Part shown: positions 52,238-56,469 of the stretch, piece after piece
How the letters are laid out: each line of letters begins with the position of its first letter
Numbering within the stretch: the first letter of the stretch is position 1
Notes under the pieces: generated by a model
The model's input: the letters and a program-made list of their open reading frames with translations, nothing else
The model's database searches: none
Told to the model about the DNA's origin: nothing
Position numbers and translations under genes: made by a program
Assembly (NCBI RefSeq): GCF_900099925.1
Contig: NZ_FNDE01000020.1
Span: 1 to 56,469, forward strand
DNA length: 56,469 nucleotides
Reading direction: 5' to 3'
Origin: Aneurinibacillus thermoaerophilus
GTDB lineage: Bacteria > Bacillota > Bacilli > Aneurinibacillales > Aneurinibacillaceae

Positions 52238-54198
52238 CGGGATTCCTCCTCTCGCAGCAGCACGCCAAACACCCCTGCCAATTCCTCTTTCAAAAACGGT
52301 TCCAGCGCCAGATCAAAGAGCAAGAGCCGCGTGCGGTTTCGTTTCAAGACCTGCAAGGAGGACTGTAGAACCTCCGATTGTGTCGTCTCTTCACATGCGG
52401 GAATCACAAGACTTAGCGATGCTTTTTCTTCCAGGAGCACAGATGAAACCTCTAACGCGTGTGTCGTAGGACAAGTCGCTTGGTTTTGTGCCTTCATAAG
52501 CGCCTGTTGCAGCGCCTTCCGCAACGCCATTGTTATATTCAAACCTACACTGCCATACCAGCGACCGCTCGTACCGACCCATACCACAGGGAAGCCGCGC
52601 ACTTCCTCTCCCAAGCCGATCATCGGTGCTCCCTGCATTGTGGTCAGTGCCTGCAAATAAAACCGGCAACGTTCATCTTCTACCATACCCAACTGCACTC
52701 GAAAGACAGAAGGTTTCAGATTGGCCTGTTGCTTGCCCAACTCTTCGGCCAAACATCTTTGCAAACCGCGGCAAACACCTTCCGCAACCGTTTCCCCCAC
52801 TCCGACACCGACAAATTCCTGCGATTCTACCATACTATCCTCTACTTCCTGATGTAAGGAAAGCGTCGTAACGAGCAGACCGACCATTCGCGACACATAC
52901 GCTTCAATCCCGGCCAGCCCCGCTTCCCGCCGCGCCTCCTCATGCGTCAGATCTGCACAGACAATGTCTGGCAATAGCTCAGCCGGCCCCTCCGACAGCG
53001 GATCAACTGCCTGAACTCGGCACTGGGCCAACGGAATCTGCTTCAAATCTCCCTCCTCCCAAATATGGAAAATTCCTGATTCCGCCGATGTCAACTGGCT
53101 GAAGTAAGGAAGTAATCCGCTCGGCTCTCTTCTGCTCGAGCTCCGTTCAAGAAGAAGATCAAAATCTTGAACCCATTCAGCTGACACACGTCCGGTCACC
53201 AGCGGATGGGGCAGGAACGAATGCCAGTTTCCTTCTAACGTCTCCAGATCAAGCAGGAAGAATTGATTCGTCTGTTCCGATTTCGTCACTCCCGTCACCT
53301 TTTTGAACAATTCAAACACGAGCACATTCGCCAACATCGCTCCCGCTGTGGAGGAGAAGGCGTGCAGCCCCTGGTCCTTGCAAAGCGCGGATTGGTGGAT
53401 GCGGCGCCACGCCGACTCCCAGCATCCCTCAGAGTCTGGATGCACCAGTGGGCCCGCCATACCCATCTGCTGCAGACATATGGCGGGGAGTAACACCTTC
53501 TTCTCCTTCCTACAAATCGCATGAAGAACCCGCAGTTCCTCTACATTACTCTCCTGCGACACATACAAAATCGAATCAAACGGCTGCACAGCCTCCCACC
53601 AAGAACTCATCCCCCCCTTCTGCAAGGTGACCTCCTCTACCGCCACCTCAGGGTCCGTTTTGCGGGCATGTGCCACCAGCTCCACCAACCGCAGCCGATT
53701 GGTCGGCACCGAGTCCATGATCAGCACGTGGAACTTGGGCAATCCGGATTCGAGCAACGCAGAAACCAACGAGACAAAAAAAGGACCAGAGCCAACCGCC
53801 AACACTTTGGCCTGACGATAGGTTTGAAAACGGTATGCACCGGAATCGACAAAACTGTCTAAAAACTCAATTTGAGAAGCATACTTTTTGAGAACCTGCT
53901 CCGTCAATTGATGCGGACGGTCTTGGCTCACATCCCGAACAAAGCCGTTTTGGTACAGAATTTCTGCGATTTCATATACCCGGCCTCGATATTGGTCCGG
54001 CAATCCGTCTGTCAAATCCTCCAACGTGTGCTCTCCGTTGAACATGGGCATCAGTTTTTCAATCCACTGGTCGATCGTACTGCCTTTCATACGGAACGAG
54101 CTTACGTTGTTCCGAAAATACACACCGCCGTTTGGATCAGGGAGAAAAAATGTGTCCCTTTTCACTTTCAGGCGCGTAGAAGGGGGCAAATTTGTCAT
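52234..54198 (-). CDS. Thiazole-containing bacteriocin maturation protein (ThiF-like)
   Basis: AAGGAGG six bases before the ATG at 54198 fixes the start. 654 residues with an N-terminal winged-helix RRE-like part (KVKRDTFFLPDPNGGVYFRN), an E1-like middle (ERQ-type dinucleotide region AKVLAVGSGPFFVSLVSALL) and a C-terminal YcaO-like region with a conserved QLGMVEDERCRFYLQALT. It is the partner protein that recognises the leader and presents it to the YcaO enzyme. Confidence 0.78.
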   Translation of the reverse strand: MTNLPPSTRLKVKRDTFFLPDPNGGVYFRNNVSSFRMKGSTIDQWIEKLMPMFNGEHTLEDLTDGLPDQYRGRVYEIAEILYQNGFVRDVSQDRPHQLTEQVLKKYASQIEFLDSFVDSGAYRFQTYRQAKVLAVGSGPFFVSLVSALLESGLPKFHVLIMDSVPTNRLRLVELVAHARKTDPEVAVEEVTLQKGGMSSWWEAVQPFDSILYVSQESNVEELRVLHAICRKEKKVLLPAICLQQMGMAGPLVHPDSEGCWESAWRRIHQSALCKDQGLHAFSSTAGAMLANVLVFELFKKVTGVTKSEQTNQFFLLDLETLEGNWHSFLPHPLVTGRVSAEWVQDFDLLLERSSSRREPSGLLPYFSQLTSAESGIFHIWEEGDLKQIPLAQCRVQAVDPLSEGPAELLPDIVCADLTHEEARREAGLAGIEAYVSRMVGLLVTTLSLHQEVEDSMVESQEFVGVGVGETVAEGVCRGLQRCLAEELGKQQANLKPSVFRVQLGMVEDERCRFYLQALTTMQGAPMIGLGEEVRGFPVVWVGTSGRWYGSVGLNITMALRKALQQALMKAQNQATCPTTHALEVSSVLLEEKASLSLVIPACEETTQSEVLQSSLQVLKRNRTRLLLFDLALEPFLKEELAGVFGVLLREEESR

Positions 54199-54298
54199 TA
54201 CACTCCTCCTTACCATGATCTGTTCTCAAATTCTGCACCATCACCTTCACCATAATCTTATGTACTGCTATTTGTCCCTTATGTCTACTCTTGTAGAA

Positions 54299-54332
54299 AA
54301 GAGCCCCTGCAGCAACTTATGCAGGGGCTCTT
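54299..54332 (-). terminator. Attenuating terminator between precursor and maturation genes
   Basis: AAGAGCCCCTGCA pairs with TGCAGGGGCTCTT, followed on the minus strand by TTCTACAAG after a TTTT. This could keep precursor mRNA much more abundant than enzyme mRNA. Confidence 0.75.
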
Positions 54333-54379
54333 CTCCTTATGCAACCACGGTTTCCGTTAGGAAACTAGAAACAATGGGC

Positions 54380-54634
54380 TCAACGGCCACCGCCACAACG
54401 GGAACAGTTTGAGCAATTAAAACAACGGGTACAATTAAAGCAATTAGAACAACGAAAACAATTGAAGCAATTAGAACAACGAGAGCAATTAAAGCAACGG
54501 GTACAATGAAAACAATTAGAACATTGTCGAGACTGATCAACATAGTACTGGCTTTGATTATCATAAGAAACCAGTTGGCCCGCCTCGAAATGATCAACAT
54601 TCAGCTCCTGGAGTTCATCTTTGAAATCATCCAT
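54380..54634 (-). CDS. Heterocycloanthracin/sonorensin-type thiazole peptide precursor
   Basis: 84 residues. GGAGGT precedes the ATG. Leader about 1-36 is acidic (MDDFKDELQELNVDHFEAGQ). The core has cysteines at 38, 41, 44 and every third residue through 80, fifteen in all, as C-x-x with x among S, T, N, F, H, R, and then GGGR. The leader and core match the heterocycloanthracin family. Cys residues, and adjoining Ser/Thr, would become thiazol(in)es or oxazol(in)es. No transporter or immunity gene is next to it in this window. Confidence 0.9.
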   Translation of the reverse strand: MDDFKDELQELNVDHFEAGQLVSYDNQSQYYVDQSRQCSNCFHCTRCFNCSRCSNCFNCFRCSNCFNCTRCFNCSNCSRCGGGR

Positions 54635-54816
54635 TTTTACAACCTCCGTTTATTAAATTGATAATTGTGCCGGCAGCGAACCAGCAACTCGAAAAGAGGA
54701 CAAAACAAAGAACAACTGCGTAACGGGTGAATCCACCAAATACTTCGAATTTACTCCCCTCAACAAAATATGAACTATGCTGGGCTATTGTTACTGATTT
54801 AAATACCTATTTTTAC
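54635..54816. promoter_or_regulatory. Promoter region of the bacteriocin operon
   Basis: AT-rich leader upstream of the precursor gene. No certain -35/-10 pair can be chosen by eye. No gene is present. Confidence 0.4.
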
Positions 54817-54924
54817 AGAGCCTCGCCCTTGTCACGGTCGACACCCTTATCATAAGCTAATGGCTACAACTGCCTTCGCCATTCGGGACTTGAACCCTAT
54901 AGATGACGCCCATGCCGGGCGCAC
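54817..54924 (-). ncRNA. Group IIC-type intron, 5' fragment
   Basis: Minus strand from 54924: GTGCGCCCGGCATGG, then TATAGGGTTCAAGTCCCGAA and GGCAGTTGTAGCC, then CTTATGATAAGGGTGTCGAC. This is the start of a common bacterial group IIC-like intron (GTGCGCC...AAGTCCCGAA). It is placed seven or so bases after a terminator hairpin, as expected for IIC insertion. The rest of the intron and its reverse transcriptase are missing. Confidence 0.7.
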
Positions 54925-54932
54925 CAAACAGA

Positions 54933-54961
54933 GACCCCCGGAAATTACGGTTCCGGGGGTC
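54933..54961. terminator. Terminator hairpin at the 3' end of the HipA-like gene
   Basis: GACCCCCGGAA pairs with TTCCGGGGGTC around a seven-base loop. It contains, in its loop, the TAA that ended the ancestral gene at 54945. T-runs follow on the plus strand. Confidence 0.85.
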
Positions 54962-55785
54962 TTTTGTAATCTTTTATCCACTGCTGCACAATGGTATGCA
55001 GCTTCTTCTGACGTGAGAGCAGCAGCTGCTTTACGGTTCTTTTATTTTCATGGGAAAGCATAGTCAGTGGAATCGAATCAACAGATTTTTCTAACTCCTG
55101 GTAAGGTATATGCTGTATCTCTTTTACGTAAGGCTTCAGCTGCTCATAACTACGAATATATTTGCTTAAGCCTTGGATTGCCGCCGACCACTTCCGTATT
55201 CAATGCGCCATAACTACGAATATATTTGCTTAAGCCTCTTACGTAATTTCGATTGTAACCCACTACCCTGTCCCAGTGTGGATGATCCCAGGAAAATCCC
55301 TGCCATTGCACAGCACCAAGCAGAGACAGACCATGGTCAATAAGATAGAAATCATATTTTTCCCCTACAGGGTAAGCAAGCAAATTTCCCCCATGTCGGT
55401 CGATGTTGCAAATCCAAATATCAAAAACAAACATTTTGAGCAGTCTTTCAGGGCGAAGAATAAACCTCGGAATATTATGGTAGATATGTCTAGTTAATTG
55501 ATCCCATTTATATAATTTAGGCTCAGGGCGTGCTAGCGATACTACACCGAGCTGCCCTTTAATCTTTGCTGCTTCTACGCGGGCAGTCGGTAGGTGCAGC
55601 CTTGAAGCCAGATGGTAAGCAAGCAGTTCATTTCCTGAGAGAGGACCAATGTACCTTTCATTTTGTGGGTTTGAAAATTTAAAATACCCTGTTTCAGTCT
55701 GTCCACTTTTGCTTCTGCGAACCAACCAAACCGTTCCTAATTTCTTTCGGCTGGATAATTTCTTTACGAGTTCCCAGTTCTCCAC
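54945..55785 (-). pseudogene. HipA-like kinase gene, frameshifted by a 64-bp duplication
   Basis: The main frame starts at a GTG at 55785 and covers 211 codons. It contains FDIWICNIDRHGGNLLA and YDFYLIDHGLSLLG, the catalytic and metal loops of HipA-like kinases. It ends abnormally at 55150. Without the 64 bases at 55145-55208 the frame would run on as SKYIRSYEQLKPYVKEIQHI ... WIKDYKRPPEP and stop at 54945. The loss affects the last 60-70 residues only, so the kinase core is still encoded. Confidence 0.7.
55145..55237. repeat. 29-bp direct repeat around a 35-bp insert
   Basis: CATAACTACGAATATATTTG plus CTTAAGCCT occurs at 55145-55173 and again at 55209-55237. The 35 bases between have no match in the gene. 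The total of 64 is not divisible by three, so it shifts the kinase frame. Confidence 0.85.
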
Positions 55786-55945
55786 AATCGTCTCGTTGCT
55801 CCTCTTCCTTCTTTGTAGGGTTATTTTATACTATTTATATTTAGGTAGATTCTAAAAGGGAACAAATTTATACGAGTATCGATAGTGTCAAGGCCGGCTA
55901 TAACTTCCCCAAAATCGCCGTTTTAAAATTCCCCAGAAGGGTTCC

Positions 55946-56117
55946 TCACGAACCCTTCTGTTTTCGTGATGCAGCCTTCTTTTCCCGTAATCTGTAGCTT
56001 TCACCTTTCATGTTAAAGATACGAGAATGATGCAGAAGTCGATCCAACATCGCTGTCGCAATAACTGGATCTCCCAATACTTCTCCCCATTCACCAAATG
56101 ACTTGTTGGAGGTCATG
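55946..56117 (-). pseudogene. istB: istB, C-terminal part
   Basis: Read from about 56117: [20 protein letters not shown] then [20 protein letters not shown] and KQKGS, the standard end of the IstB helper ATPase. The Walker-motif half is absent. It is fused in another frame behind the istA piece. Confidence 0.8.
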
Positions 56118-56469
56118 ATGATAGAACCACATTCATAGCTCGAAGAAGCTGTTGGTTCAGATCCTCTACCGAATCGTAAGATGTCCCTACATAGAATGAA
56201 TTCATAATGTACTGAATGGCTCGCTCTACTTTGCCCTTTGTTTGAGCCCTGTAGGGCTTACAAGCCTTCGGAGTGAAGGAGTAGTAAGAGGCAAACTCCG
56301 CAAATCGTTCATTCCACTTCACCACACCTTGTTCCCGTCCATCTGTCACAGTCTTCATGTTGTCAAACAAGATATGTTGCGGAACACCGCCAAAATACTT
56401 GAAACTATGAATGAGACACTGCATCAAGTGCTCCTGGTCTTGAGACGTTGTCACTTCTGCATACTTCAT
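56113..56469 (-). pseudogene. istA: istA transposase fragment
   Basis: Residues from HSFKYFGGVPQHILFDNMKT to [20 protein letters not shown] belong to the IstA DDE domain (second Asp in LFDNMK and Glu in KGKVER). The C-terminal third is deleted and replaced by the istB end after [11 protein letters not shown]. Confidence 0.8.

Larger units (their letters stand above)
55886..56469 (-). mobile_element. IS21-family element with internal deletion, cut by the window edge
   Basis: The left end is TGTCAAGGCCGGCTATAACT at 55886. It contains an istB 3' part and an istA part joined out of order, described below. A hairpin, CAGAAGGGTTC/GAACCCTTCTG, lies at 55935-55961 at the end of istB. Confidence 0.75.

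Noticed and set aside
54840..54924. tRNA-like T-arm (GGGACTTGAACCC on the plus strand)
   Set aside because: No acceptor or anticodon arm fits. On the minus strand it is the GGGTTCAAGTCCC part of a group II intron 5' domain.

Overview
The window looks like chromosome from a low-to-medium GC Gram-positive of the order Bacillales. The reasons are AGGAGG-type ribosome sites, a YkoN/YkoP/YkoQ-like gene set, a PdaA-type deacetylase, a sigma-54 activator of the RocR type and a heterocycloanthracin-type peptide locus. An Aneurinibacillus/Brevibacillus-like host would fit, but I cannot fix the genus from the sequence alone. Many insertion-sequence remnants, intron fragments and broken genes separate several intact functional blocks.

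Layout. 1-5.2 kb: an insertion sequence has cut the 5' end off an iron-siderophore-type ABC ATPase, followed by a class V aminotransferase and ykoQ/ykoN/ykoP-like genes. 5.5-7.4 kb: a small lipoprotein, a MOSC protein and a GyrI-like domain. 7.7-9.2 kb: an IS91-type element with a zinc-ribbon companion gene. 9.3-14 kb: a graveyard of broken genes (L,D-transpeptidase and M23-type peptidase, each with one in-frame TGA at an expected Trp, a group II intron 5' part, CHC2 primase-like, ssb stub, nuclease-like piece). 14.0-27.1 kb: a minus-strand gene cluster (queE-queC-queD-folE-queF, a heme-oxygenase-like diiron oxidase, three ATP-grasp ligases, a class III aminotransferase, MFS exporter, frameshifted methyltransferase and an SHMT-like enzyme). 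I read it as an undescribed biosynthetic cluster that makes preQ1 and joins it, or a derivative, to amino acids. 28.8-29.8 kb: a decayed IS256-family element. 30.1-30.5 kb: a gene for a protein made almost wholly of 17 QWH(H/P)GQ hexapeptides.

31.1-41.4 kb is a complete trans-4-hydroxy-L-proline catabolic regulon: permease, epimerase, three-gene oxidoreductase plus a separate FAD subunit, DapA-like deaminase, semialdehyde dehydrogenase and a sigma-54 activator. Three near-perfect -24/-12 promoters and two matching N13-spaced palindromes tie it together. 41.7-48.6 kb holds a polysaccharide deacetylase, a two-component system with a tiny SHOCT-type peptide gene, a copper-oxidase lipoprotein with a TTCACA-N5-TTCACA direct repeat upstream, an EcsC protein and a nucleotidyltransferase-like protein.

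48.7-54.6 kb is a thiazole/oxazole-modified peptide locus: a precursor with 15 cysteines at exact three-residue spacing, a hairpin that could set expression ratios, a ThiF-like protein, a YcaO cyclodehydratase with a C-terminal PHPHPFP tail, and a double-domain SagB-type dehydrogenase. The window ends with a group IIC-type intron 5' fragment placed just after a terminator, a HipA-like kinase gene broken by a 64-bp duplication, and an IS21 element in which istA is fused to the end of istB by deletion.
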